NCBI GenBank assembly: GCA_008694505.1
Contig: VZDJ01007755.1
Coordinates: 13,518,695 to 13,582,694, forward strand
Length of the DNA stretch: 64,000 nt
From: Cyanoderma ruficeps
Lineage: Eukaryota > Chordata > Aves > Passeriformes > Timaliidae
Direction of reading: 5' to 3'
A model generated the notes under the pieces. The model did no database searches. It worked only from the letters and a program-made list of their open reading frames with translations, and was not told the DNA's origin. Shown here one piece after another: positions 48,550-60,744 of this stretch. The position numbers and the translations under genes were made by a program. Each line of letters starts with the position of its first letter. The stretch's first letter is position 1.

Positions 48550-51500
48550 ATTGGCAGAAGTAAGTTTATTTAAAGGGGCAGATTGACTACTCCTCTGTAC
48601 TGCAGTGCTTCACCTCCATGCATTGCTGTTCTCTTTCAGGACTCCAAGCAACAAAGAGCTAAGGGTAAACAGAGGCTGTTTACATCAATTACTGTTTTCT
48701 TTTGCCCAGCAAACACAAGGAGAAGATTGTATATCTTACCTCGAGTCTACACACACTGAGTCTACAAAGCAGCCTCAGAGGAGTGGACTGATATCTTGAA
48801 GTCGTAATAATATGTTAAAGAGCAGGAAAAGGAAAGAATCCTTCTTATAATAACACAGACTCAGTGAATAGACACCCACATCTCCTAAATGGAAAACTAT
48901 AATGAGATAAAGAAAGTAAAGGCTGTTCCAAAGATCCATGGCTCAGACCTTCAGCTAATGATCAGAGATTATGGAATACACTCAACTTGAACTCTGTTGT
49001 AGGAAAATTCAGATTTTGAAAAATTTAATACTTATTATAAGTTTTTAATTTAAAGACTTTTCTAGAGAAAACTAATGAGGTTTCCTATTCCTGTAGCAAG
49101 CAATTCCATATCAAGTTCAGTCAAAGATTGGTATTCCATCACCAATGGCAACTTGACAGTACCCTCCTTTTTTTACTACTGTGCAGCGATGAATTGCAGT
49201 GAAATTTATTTTGAAAAAAGAAATAATGCAAAACCAGCCTCCTCCCCCCTTCCAAAAAAAAAAAAAGCAAATGACAAAACAACAAAACATACAAGACCCT
49301 AAGATGAAGAAAATGAATGTACCAGAAAAGAAGATGGTATGAGAAAACGAGAAAAGAAAAAAATTAAAAATGGAGAATAAAAGGAAGTTTTAAACAACAA
49401 TAAAAAAATGGAAAACACAGTCTATAGATCAATTTTGGTTTTGGTTTTAGTCTGTGTACTTTTTCAGATGTGGAAAGTAGGAAAACACAGGATGTGCAGG
49501 CAAGGAAGGATTAATGCCTCTTTACTGAGGCTAGGAGTTCCCAGCTGATATGGAAGCAACCTGTAGGGTTTCCCAGTATACTGAGAATGCAATGCTGAAG
49601 TGCCAAATCAGGGCACTGTTTCAAACTACATTACAGTGCATTTCACAGTGTTGGCTGATTTTAGGCCTGCCCACCAACTATATTACAATATTTCTTATAT
49701 CTTATATGAGCTATGGTAACTATATATTCTAATAGTCTCACAGATAAGCTAATATTTGTTCAGATTTTTTCTAGAATATGCAGCACCTAACTGAACCCAC
49801 ATCACAATTTAATATGTCATATAAATTACTCACATTTCCCAGAAGATAATCTGTGTCCTTGAAAATAGCCACTGACATTCACAGAATGAAAAAATTCACT
49901 TTTACAGTGTGAGTGCTGCAACTTCTGCTTTGTCAGTAAAAATAATTTGCAGCACTGTTTCATGGTTCTTGCCATGATAGAACAGACCAATTCATCTCAG
50001 CATCACAAAATTTAGCAGGCATCCTGACCCTGCAGTTATAAAAACTGTTCTAAATTTATAAGCAGATATAAATATCCAGACAACAGCATTTAATATCATA
50101 CCTGCCTCTTGTTATGATCAAAGTAGCAGCAAAACCCAGTGCTTCACTTAAAAGTGGAAGGGGAAGTTTTCAAGGGCAGCTGATATCTAAACAAATAGAA
50201 GCATCTCCCTCAACTCCTATTTCTTTGGTAGTGTTTGATGACTCAAAAGTTTTGTGATTAAAGGCATTATATTTAAATAAATTTATAAAATAAATTTTTT
50301 TACACTTGGCCTTGATTTTTCGCAACACTTATAGCAGCAAAATATCAGAAAAAATATCAGAAAAAGTTCAGTTTTTTGGGGGTGGGGCAACCATAAAATT
50401 TAAGACACTCAAGTCATGATTGCTAGAAGGAACAGTTTGTCTCCTCCACACAATGACAACTATGAAACTAATAATAAATACATTAAATGTCAGCACCCTA
50501 AAATACTGCAATTAACACTACCCAAAGTACTTTTATTGTTTTAGTGCTGTTTATTGTCTAACATGACCTTTGATAACTCAAAACGTAGAAAAACCAGGAT
50601 CAAGACCCAATCATAATGCCTAACTTTACATTGCTGTTAAGGCACTGTACTTATTTCATGAACATAAAGCATAAAACTTTCATACAATATTTATCCAAGC
50701 ACAGAAGGTTGACAGAGGATACCAGCAAAGTACCTTTCTTTTTAATATTTCTTTTATCAATGATTTCCAGTTGCCAGTGTTAGAAAAATCTGATGCCAGG
50801 GTCTCCCATTCTGTACCTGCAAAGTGAATTTCACAAGTCAGAGAAATAAGGGAAAAAATAAAACCAAAAATTCATTTAAACCATTTAAATAGAGGAATTA
50901 TGGAGATTTTCAATCACAATTATATACTTATTTCTAAAATTCATTTGTAAGTGAAAGTGTTGCAGGATATTCTACATTGATGAAAATAACAAAAAATCAA
51001 GGAAGTACATGGAGCTTAACAAGATGCAGAGTATTTGTATATACAGGAGGTGGAGAAGCCAGGGCTCTACAAAAGACTTGAGAATAAAATTTTGGGTGTA
51101 AAAATAAAATAAAAAAAAATACAAAAAAACCCAAAAGGCAGTAAAAGATGTTCATACATAACAGAGTGTCAGTGTTTTAAAAATGAAAGAACTTCCTTTT
51201 CCTCTGAAATTTTCTGAATATAATATCATGTAAAGTGCAACAAATTTATTAGTGTCTAAGAATGGAACCACTTCAACATAACCATGCACCAATTTGGTAT
51301 GAAACGTATGTGAATGGGAGCAAACAAGTTTTTCTTAGAGCCTGATAATTGTCCATTTTGAAAATTATAAAATTATATGTCCATTTGTTCCAAAGAGTTC
51401 ATAAGTTAGAGTGTTAAGATGAAATTTGTGTAGAGGCAAGGGAGCAGAGGAAATCTTACATGGAGAAGAAAATCCAGCCTGGAGGCATGGTCAAAGCAAG

Positions 51501-52283
51501 TCAATGTTATGTATGGCAAGAGTGATGCACTGTGCAAAAATAGTTCTCTGTGCCTTCATTGAAAAAGTCTGGTGATTTTCTGGAGCTTTTAAATGAAACT
51601 GAGAGAGGAGAGGTGGCCATCTCTGTCTTACACTGCAGGTAAATGGCAAAGACAAGCTTGGAATTGGTGTTACTTGCACTGCAGCTGAATGCTCTAGTCT
51701 ATATGAATGAAAAACCAAATGTGTGAAAAGAAGCTGAGATCCTGGATCTGAGCACATTACACATATGGTAACAGAAATTTAAAGTTTATTTGAGCAATTG
51801 GTGAATATATTCTATGATATGAAATTCTTAAACATAATTTCTTTCCAGCAGAGGAGGCAGAATTGCAAATTTCTAACATTTTTTGATAAGCAGATTGTAT
51901 TGAATCAACTACAGACCAACTCATGCCATATAAAATAAAACAGAAGCATCACTGAGCATGTTTCTTAAGGCTAGAATCCCTTTTTTCCTACCTCTAATTC
52001 TGTTCTGCAGCATTCCTTCAACTTTTGAATACAATTTGCTTCTTCATTTTATTCTTATTAGTTATTTCTTGCAGATTATGTTTTTATAATAAGTAATGGA
52101 AATATTTCTGCCTAAGATAAGTGTTTTACAGAATTAAGTGTGTTGATGTGTATGACATAGTTAATTGCATTCTCTAAATTTAGGTAATGTTGTGGGGAAT
52201 AATTTCAATTAGTTTGCTTTTCTTCATGGTTATTAAATTCATTTAAAAAAAAAAAGGAGAAAAAAAACCCTAACAGCAAAGTG
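48550..52283. other. No gene seen; AT-rich unique sequence
   Basis: No recognisable exon or transposon. There is a short poly-A at about 49254-49266 and an A/C-rich patch near 51109-51136. Confidence 0.6.
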
Positions 52284-52476
52284 ATGGGAGTTTTGAAATA
52301 AGAGGTTATAGCTTAGAAAATCTTGAAGCCATCTGCAGGTATAACCATAATTTATCTTATTCATTTAGGGGAAACAAACNATGGGAGTTTTGAAATAACA
52401 GGTTATAGCTTAGAAAATCTTGAAGCCATCTGCAGGTATAACCATAATTTATCTTATTCATTTAGGGGAAACAAAC
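52284..52476 (+). repeat. 96-bp duplication split exactly by an assembly N
   Basis: 52284-52379 and 52381-52476 are identical except one G/C difference (52302 versus 52399), and a single N at 52380 lies exactly between them. This is the pattern expected when two contigs that overlap are placed end to end instead of merged. A true tandem duplication is possible but less likely. Confidence 0.95.
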
Positions 52477-52485
52477 AAGAATAAA

Positions 52486-52572
52486 AAATACCCAACCAAC
52501 CAACCAAAAAAACCCTCATTCACCCCAAAAAAGAAACCCAAAACCCCAAACCAAGATAAAAGCAACCACCAC
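52486..52572. repeat. A/C-rich low-complexity tract with CCAA repeats
   Basis: The plus strand is dominated by A and C, with three to four CCAA units followed by AAACCC-type runs. It lies between the two gap-split duplications and could have hindered assembly there. Confidence 0.85.
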
Positions 52573-52573
52573 A

Positions 52574-53426
52574 TAATAACTATAGAAATTTAATCTGCTT
52601 TCTCCTGGCTCAAATACAACAGAATAAGAAAATTTTCAAATTCAATGTTACTTTTCGCATTGACCCCCTCTATAGTATTGTTCTAATATTTGATAATAGT
52701 ATTATAATTTGATTAAGATTAAACAGTTAGAATAGTTTATACATATCATGCTGTAACGGCTCCAAATCCCCTCCCCGAACAGACCAAACTAAGAGTAATT
52801 AATGAGATAAACAAAACCATATTCTTATGTCATTGACAATCCTAACAAGCCTGGTTTCTACCAGTGACTTTCAGTGCAAAATAAAAAGGTAAATTTAGGA
52901 TGGCCAAGTGAGAAGGAAAGGCATTTTAGGCTGGGTTTAATTTAATGTAATGGGATTTGATACCTAGTGAGAGTCTGTTCCTCTCGGGAAAGTAATTCTN
53001 TAATACCTATAGAAATTTAATCTGCCTTCTCCTGGCCCAAATACAACAGAATAAGAAAATTTTCAAATTCAATGTTACTTTTCACATTGAACCCTTCTAT
53101 AGTATTGTTCTAATATTTGATAATAGTATTGTAATTTGATTAAGATTAAACAATTAGAATAGTTTATACATATCATGCTGCAACGGCTCCAAATCCCCTC
53201 CCCAAACAGACCAAACTAAGAGTAATTAATGAGATAAACAAAACCATATTCTTATGTCATTGACAATCCTAGTAAGCCTAGTTTCTACCAGTGACTTTCA
53301 GTGCAAAATAAAAAGGTAAATTTAGGATGGCCAAGTGAGAAGGAAAGGCATTTTAGGCTGGGTTTAATTTAATGTAATGGGATTTGATACCTAGTGAGAG
53401 TCTGTTCCTCTCGGGAAAGTAATTCT
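52574..53426 (+). repeat. 426-bp duplication split exactly by an assembly N
   Basis: 52574-52999 and 53001-53426 align without gaps over 426 bp. By hand count there are 13 mismatches (about 3%), 11 of them transitions and none in the last ~140 bp. A single N at 53000 separates them exactly. The most economical reading is two overlapping contigs, possibly from different haplotypes, left unmerged. The sequence is AT-rich and non-coding. Confidence 0.95.
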
Positions 53427-56400
53427 ATTAAATTTTGTGCAGAAGCCTGTAAGTGCTCATCATGCACAGATAAAGGAAGCTGTGTAAAGCATTTGTAAAG
53501 ACTTCCAGTCAGAGATGGGGACATGGTGTCACAGGGTTCTCCAGGCAGCCTCCTGGCATATTGACTCACCTGCTGCTGCTATCTGTGACACTGATTGAAG
53601 GGACATTTCTTGAACAAAGCCACTGGGACCCTTGCTCTCATCTTGCTTGCAGACTCACCTCCAGGGTTTGCAAACCACTCTCTTACAGCCCTGCATGGCA
53701 ACTGAGCACACTGTGCCACAATATCTCAATAAATTGATTGAGCTGGGATGGCTCGGTGTGCCTGAAATGTAATTAACATAGCCAATATCTGTTACTGTCG
53801 GCTGTGATGGGCTAATGGACATTCTAGTGACTTTAACATTACTCAAAACTTCAGAGGAAATTCTGTGTGAGATTAGGTAAGTGGAATAAAAAGCAGGTAA
53901 AAAAGCCAAAGGCCGGCAAAATTAAGCCATCTTTTTCTGATAGGCTGTGTTTTGTTAACAACTGTCATAGAGAGTATGAACATGCCAGTGCCATCACAGA
54001 GAGCCGTCATCTTGCCGTGATGGGAAGAAAACTGAAAGTGATGGAGTGACAGAAACAAAGACACATCTAAGAAGGAGGAACTTAAAAGACTAACCTGCTA
54101 TTCCATTTTTAACTTCATCATTTGTCCAAATTGTACCAGATGTTCTGGGCCTTGACACAGGGGTTGATCAAAGCTGTGGGAACTGACAACTTGAACAGTA
54201 GGCATAGGAGTTGAACATGTTGCTCTGTACTGAGGCAGTACCTGACCAGACCTCCCTGCTTGTTTTATGATTCTTGCAGAGTGGAAACAGGACCAAGCAG
54301 TGATACAAATCCTTCCTTCTGTTGCTTGAATAAGTTACACATTGTGAGAAAATGCCCAAACCACAGTTTTTGAATTCTGGAGCGTGGAAATTCCTGACTT
54401 CTTCTATACACTGAATCAATAAATCAAATTCTAATTTTAGGACAATATTAAATGCACCTCACACAGTCTGCCATCTTTGATAAATGCTCCTAATACTATT
54501 ATATCTTTGATATTTACTTAAATCTCAGTCGAATTAAATCTGCTCTCTCTCTCTTTGACCACAGCTTTACTCCAACTGCAGTTATACCCACATTTCTGGT
54601 TCCAGAGAACAGGAACCAGATTTTCACAAGTAGCCTCCGACCCTGCCCTCCACTTGCCCTTGCAACTGCCTCAAAATACACACAAGTTGGAATGTGATGA
54701 GATGCAACTGAACCTTGCTGCCTGTAAGGAGGGTACCAGTTTCTACAGGTATTTTCATGGCTTTGAGCCCTGATCTGTTGGACCTCCAGGTTAATATCAA
54801 CAATCAGGCTAAAGAGTGCTTTATCAGATGTAGGGAAAAAGAAATGGTTTTGTTGCAATATAAGAAGGAGCTTTATTTGTGCTTTCCTTAAATGTTTAAG
54901 GTGATACTTAGATGCTTCTTCTTGCACATGATCTCTTGCTAATTACAACCTAATGAGTAGATCACATTTTCCTGCTAGATAGAAAACAAAAATATGGGCA
55001 ATCTAAAAATGCATAGTGCATTTTTTCTAAGGTGTTATAAAGGGAATAAAGATATCTATGGGAGTGAAAACCCACATTTCCAGTGGAACACTTCTGAATG
55101 TACAATAGTCTAACTTTGATGAAAGCTATTCCATTTTACATGTGTAGATAGAAAGGGAGAAGCTAGAGCACATCTTTTTAAAGGTTTGAGAGCTACCACA
55201 TGTTGAGAAAATGAAGGCTATTTCTAACTCATAAGAAAAGGGGCAATAGTTATCACCCTAAAATAAGCCAGGAAACTAATACGTAAGTAAGAGCTTCAAA
55301 AAAATTCACATACCCTTTTACAGTTTTCACTTCCTGTCACATTTACTTTATCCATTTTAAGTATCCACTGACTATTAAAAAGTCACCAACAGAAAGCTAT
55401 TATCAGTTCTAGCAAGCCTTCCATAAAACATTTTTTTCTTAAGGAAAAATCGTCATATGAAAAGTTTTCATTCAGTTAATGTCAGTTGAAAGAGCATGCT
55501 TCTACATATACTAATTTTAACAATATTTTAAAAATCAGTTATTGTGTCTTTTAGTATCTCTTGTAATAAAATACTAACTACAGAGTTATGAGCTTTCCAC
55601 AATTTGACCCAATGCATAAATTTAATGAGAAACATAACAGCTTGCAAAAAATGAAAGAAAGAAAGAATTTTTGGAATGAATACTACTACCTTAACAAAGA
55701 GAAGAGGCAGAGTATTTTAGATTACTGTCCACATTTTCAGATGATAGTTTTATAGCCAATACAGGAAAGAAAAGTCCCTATTCTGGATCCTAATGATCCA
55801 TTGCTATACCTTTTCAGCACCTAATTTAGACCCTTTTCCCCTTTAACAAGGACACAAAGAAATTAAGGCTTTGAACCCTTGAGAACAATTTGTAGCTGTC
55901 CGGCTAAGAATACACAGCTAAGTTTTTAATGTTTTTCAACGAAAGATCACAATTTCCTTTCTTCTTTTTGGAAGCAGGTTTATTTTTAAATTAATTTTCT
56001 ATGGATGCCCACACCTCACTAAAGTTTCTGCTCTGCAGAAGTGCTGAATACCATGTCTGCTTGCTAATATTTAACCCCAAGCAAGGAAGGATTTTGTGAC
56101 CAGTGAGGCTGAATGCTCTGTGCTGCTGGTGCATGAAATTATCTCCTGATCTTTGATATACAGACTCTGACAGAGGAAGAGACAATCCTTGAACTGCTGA
56201 GTCACTGTATGGATGACTTGTTATCACACTAATCTCATTCTACAGGATTTCAGAGACAGGAGGAAGAATATTCCAAACATTCACAGAAAAGGATATTCTG
56301 GCTAAATGCGATTCTTTATGTGCCAATCAAAATAATGGATTTTTTGAAAGGCAACAGAGAGTGGTTAGTGCTCTACTTGAAAGTTATAAATGGAAAAGTC

Positions 56401-59400
56401 CTAAGTCTTATTTCCCTTGAACAGAATTAAAAATTTGCATTGAGAGAATAAACTGAACATAGATCAAAAGTCAACTTCAATTTGTAATTTCAAAATTTCA
56501 TTAGCTTCCATTTTCCTCCCTAACTTTACTACATGATTTATGTTTCCTGTGCTTTATCTTCTTTAATCTTTCTGATGACACACATTTTTCATGAAACCTT
56601 TGTTAAAAATCAGCAAATTTCCAGTTAATTTAGCTTCATTTATTCAACTTAAAATCTTCTCAGCTTTCCATAATGAAGTAAATGTATTGTAGCTTTCCTT
56701 ACATTTTTATTCAGAAAGCAGAAATACTGTGCCGGAAGACTGGCAAGTTTATATCAAAGCAATATCAAAATAAAAACCAAGTTACTTTGTAGTAAAGAAA
56801 AGAAAGGGAAAAAGGGATATAATCTTCTTTCCCAAGCCATGGCAAACTGATAGTGAGGGATCACAATCAGAAGTGCCACCCTTGTATGTAGTAATGCTAG
56901 TGGAATTTTTCACCATGGTTTCTTAAATAATTTTTTGGATCTGTGTAAACATTCTTCATCTGTAGCCTCCTATAAGAAGTAAATGTATCAGAAAGAAATT
57001 TGTGATTTGAGGCTCTAAATCTCAATTCAATACCATGTTAGGAACAGATTTAGACCAATATAGAGCTATTTTTCCTTAAACTGAACTTCTCAACTTCACT
57101 ATTTTTTGCAAAGTTTATGTAGCTAATAATCTCTGCAATTCTGATATTGTTCAAGAACCTTGAAAATCTTTCTAGTGTACATTGCTTGCCCATACACTAG
57201 AAATCACTACAGTGTACAACATCTGCCTAGATGTAACTCATGATGACAATGACATCTTTTTGGCTTTAAAAGGCAAAAGACAGCTAGCACTGAATAAGGT
57301 GGAGTTATTTTGATATGTCCCATTACACAAAGATTTTATTTCAGGGTAGAAGAGTGAAAATGACATCGTAAAAGGGCTTTAAAAGCTTAAACGTATTCTT
57401 TGCTCTGGAGTCCGATGTGGTTCTCAGCAGATCTTGCTGGTCTTGTGCCAAATGCTTCCAATGAAGATGTAAACAGATTAGCAAGTGATAGGCACATATG
57501 GGACAATTCCTTCCTCACGTGATCGTTTTGCCTTCAAGCCTGTACCTAAGTGTTAGCTCATCTCCTGAAAGAAGAACATTTACATTTCTTTCAGTGTAAT
57601 AGTTAACGTTGAATATGATTTTTAAATAAAAATTGTTATATCTCTGGTCTGTGCAGTGTTCTGTAGAAGTAACTGTAGAGTAACTTCTTTAGAATGGAAA
57701 ATATTTTTATAAAGCTTTACGATATGTCACTTGTCAACATTGTAAGAGAACTAGGTAGCTTAAGATATTTTCAATGCATAATATGATCAAAATTTTTATA
57801 GTTTATTATTATGGTGTTCTTATTTTTCATAATCAGAATTGATTATCTATAAAAGTTAAGACATAATCATTGCAAATTCTTTGCTTAAGAAAGTACATAG
57901 TTATGAATGAACACACAAATCCTCAAAGGCTGTCATAAAGCAGCAATTCACTTCTGCCTTAGAAATCACCAATTAAGTCTTCTCAACTAGGTGTAATAGA
58001 GAGCAGGTATTGATGAAGACAACCAGATTCCAATATTAGCATCAGTAAGATGCACTAAAACTTAGCCTTCTTCCTGCACTTAAAGGAGCCTTCAAACACG
58101 TTGCAAAGACTTAAATAAAAAGCACCATCTTGCTTAAAGTTTATTATCTTAAAATTTCCTGATTTTCAAAATCAATCTGATGCCTTATTCAGTAGCCTCT
58201 ATTCCATAATAGTTCAGAATGTTTTTACTGAGATCAAATAGACTCAGATTTTAAAGAAAAGAAAAATGGATAATATGTTTGAATAATGACCATTCCCTAC
58301 TTTCATTTTTCTCAGTGTCTGTGTTGATTTAATAAGAAGAATGAAGGGAAAGATTGTACCATACAAATAAATACCTAAATGAAGATCTAGAAAACAGGTG
58401 ATATGTGTATTAACTTTTAGAATAAATCAATCACTATATTTTAGAATAAATATTACATAGATATATTGCATTTGATTTCGAAATACTGCTTTAGAGTTCT
58501 CATGTATTTTGAATGACCGTATTCATGTAAACAGTGAAGAGTAATTAAAAAGTCAAATTTAAACGTTATATTAAAATAAAACTACACAGCATTTTTTTTT
58601 TCAAGGAGTTTTCTTTCCATCACTTGCCAATATAAAGAATTGTTTGTACAGGAAAGTATCATGGAAACTTTCTATCAAAATATGTAATGAAGAAAAAATG
58701 CTAAGAAGAAATGTATGCCAATACTTATCAAATAGGATTTTTAGATGAACTTTTCATCTATACTATATCACCCTCTTTTTTTCCAGCTGCTAAAGTAATT
58801 GAGTCAATGAACCTAAAACTCACTTTTTCTATTACAGTGTTTTGTCTAATGGTCTTATTACTTCAGAGAGATGAATAGAGGGAAGAATATGCACTATATT
58901 GTATATTTCAATTTCAGACTGATCATTTTCCTTGACTTACCTATGACTTAAAAAACTGCCATGGTCCAGGAATATCCAGTGACCAAGTAGGCTGATGCAG
59001 GACTTTTTGAACCAGCATCTGTTGGTACAATGGAACTAAATGCTGATGTCACCCATCAAGTCACTCATTTAACCCTAAAACTTGACTATAATGGTTCTGG
59101 TGTTTTTGTCACTTTCATCTGTTTAGCTCTCCCAACAAGATGACCTAAAATGTTGGAATGGAATAATGAAGATTCAGCAATATAAGAAAGGTTGTATATT
59201 TGTCTCCAATTATCATGAGGCATTGGTGACCCAATAGTGAAAGCTTCAAAAAAATACAGTGGGGAAGAAAGCTGAGTTATCACTGCAAGTGCAAACCCAG
59301 CTTAGAGAAAGCTTGCTGGAGGAAGTTGTAAGTTTTTCAACTCTTAATTTCCAAGATTTAATGCATTAAATTGCAAAGTGATTATTTTGCAGCCAATTTT

Positions 59401-59419
59401 TCTTGAGAAAAAAAAGGGA
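53427..59419. other. No gene seen; AT-rich unique sequence
   Basis: Nearly 6 kb without a recognisable exon or transposon. Some parts (about 53740-53850 and 56000-56230) have higher complexity than their surroundings and might be conserved non-coding DNA, but this cannot be shown from one sequence. Confidence 0.55.
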
Positions 59420-60420
59420 TGTTGTGGTTTAGGTTTGCTTATCCGAGTCATGGCATCATTTATGTAGAGGTTTTCAATTTGCCGAATTTGTTTGCTAATT
59501 GAGAGATATGATTTTGGGAGATAAAGGCAAAAGCAGGCTCAACTTAGAAGCAAAATCAGACAGATTTTATTAACATACACTAAGAGGAGGAAAAATAAGA
59601 CAAAAAACCCTCACAAATTAATTTCTAAAACTAACCCTCTCACTACAAACTCTTCATTTTCTATAAGCAATGTAAAGAGGCAAAACTCAGAAGTCCAGGT
59701 GAGTACCATGTATAAAACAGTCTTTTATTTATTCATTCTTTGAGAGACAGAAGTCACTCCTGTGGTTTGGTAACTTTCACACAAAAGCAGCCCGCTCAGA
59801 GAATCTGCATCTGTGGAACTTCCCATATCACATAGGCTTTCCCATGACTATCTATGGACCATGGATTTCACAAATTGGGGTGGTACCTTTTAAAAATGAG
59901 CTGCTTCAAAAAAAAACACCAAAGGATCTTTTTCAACTCAGGGAACAGAGATAGTCTTCTTACTTCTTCACTGGCAGAGGGCTTCTTCTCATCTCTCTTT
60001 GTTCACCTTCTCATGGGGGCACAAAAAATATTCGCTTAGTTCATCACAGATACCTTTGCTCAAATCCCGAAATCATCTCCCCAATTTTTATTGTCCACGA
60101 TTTAAGAGATTATTTTGTTACCAAAATTCATAGGAGATTTTCAGCCTAGAACCAAGGCAACTCGTCATCTCTATCACTTAAAAAAAGTCACTCTTCCTTT
60201 ACTGACTTTGAGATCTCTATATTGTCCGTTCACATGTCTCCAACTTAGCCTTTTCTCTCATCTCCGAGAAGGGTTAGGGTTTAAAGTGTCAATCTGTGTC
60301 AGGAAAGACTTAAAGCTTGCCCATGCTTGCGGTGTTCAGATGATCTTTGCAAATGTTTCAAAGCCATGAAGATGGGGGGGAGGCTGATGGATACCTTGTC
60401 TTCCATCCCTTCATCTGATG

Positions 60421-60720
60421 GCTTCAGCCTCTGGCAGCTGCTGTCTGTAAGGCCCAGCATAGCGTGGGGGAGGGAGAGATCCCATCCTCTCCCCGGGCCC
60501 GGGGTGCCGGCAGCCAGGGGTGCTGGGGCACGGTCCTGCCATAACCGGCCCTGATCCCCACCACGGCCCAGACCGGCGGTCGGCCCTGCCGAGCTGCAGC
60601 CCTGCCTCCTCTGCGGGCAGCGGCTGCCGGAGGCCTGAGGGCAGCCAGGGCCCAAGCCGGACTCTCCTCAGCTGCCCACGTGTTACCTGCTCGCCGGACA
60701 GGGGGGAAAGACATAGTCTC
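60421..60720. promoter_or_regulatory. CpG-rich block inside the long LTR
   Basis: About 18 CpG dinucleotides in 300 bp, against very few in neighbouring AT-rich DNA. It contains CCCGGGCCCGGGG-type and GCCGG motifs and a CACGTG. The density suggests a young insertion whose CpGs have not decayed, or an unmethylated promoter. Antisense frames of 99-118 codons across it are composition artefacts. Confidence 0.6.
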
Positions 60721-60734
60721 CAACCCAACTTCAG

Positions 60735-60744
60735 CTTTTATATG
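60735..60744 (-). promoter_or_regulatory. Predicted TATA box of the long LTR
   Basis: Minus-strand CATATAAAAG lies just upstream, in minus orientation, of the CpG-rich core. Its position about 140 bp from the LTR edge fits a U3 promoter. Activity is unknown. Confidence 0.5.

Noticed and set aside
48639..48664. Possible micro-exon after ctctttcag and before ggtaaac
   Set aside because: It is only about 25 bases, with no matching neighbouring exons to support it.
52284..53426. True satellite or tandem array
   Set aside because: Each duplication has exactly two copies and each pair is split exactly by an N, which points to unmerged contig overlaps.
54514..54927. 137-codon minus-strand open frame as a gene
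   Set aside because: It has no motif and overlaps a 72-codon plus-strand frame. Nothing marks it as coding.
60299..60728. Overlapping GC-rich open frames (99-118 codons) as genes
   Set aside because: They are composition artefacts of the CpG-rich core of the LTR-like element, with three overlapping frames open at once.
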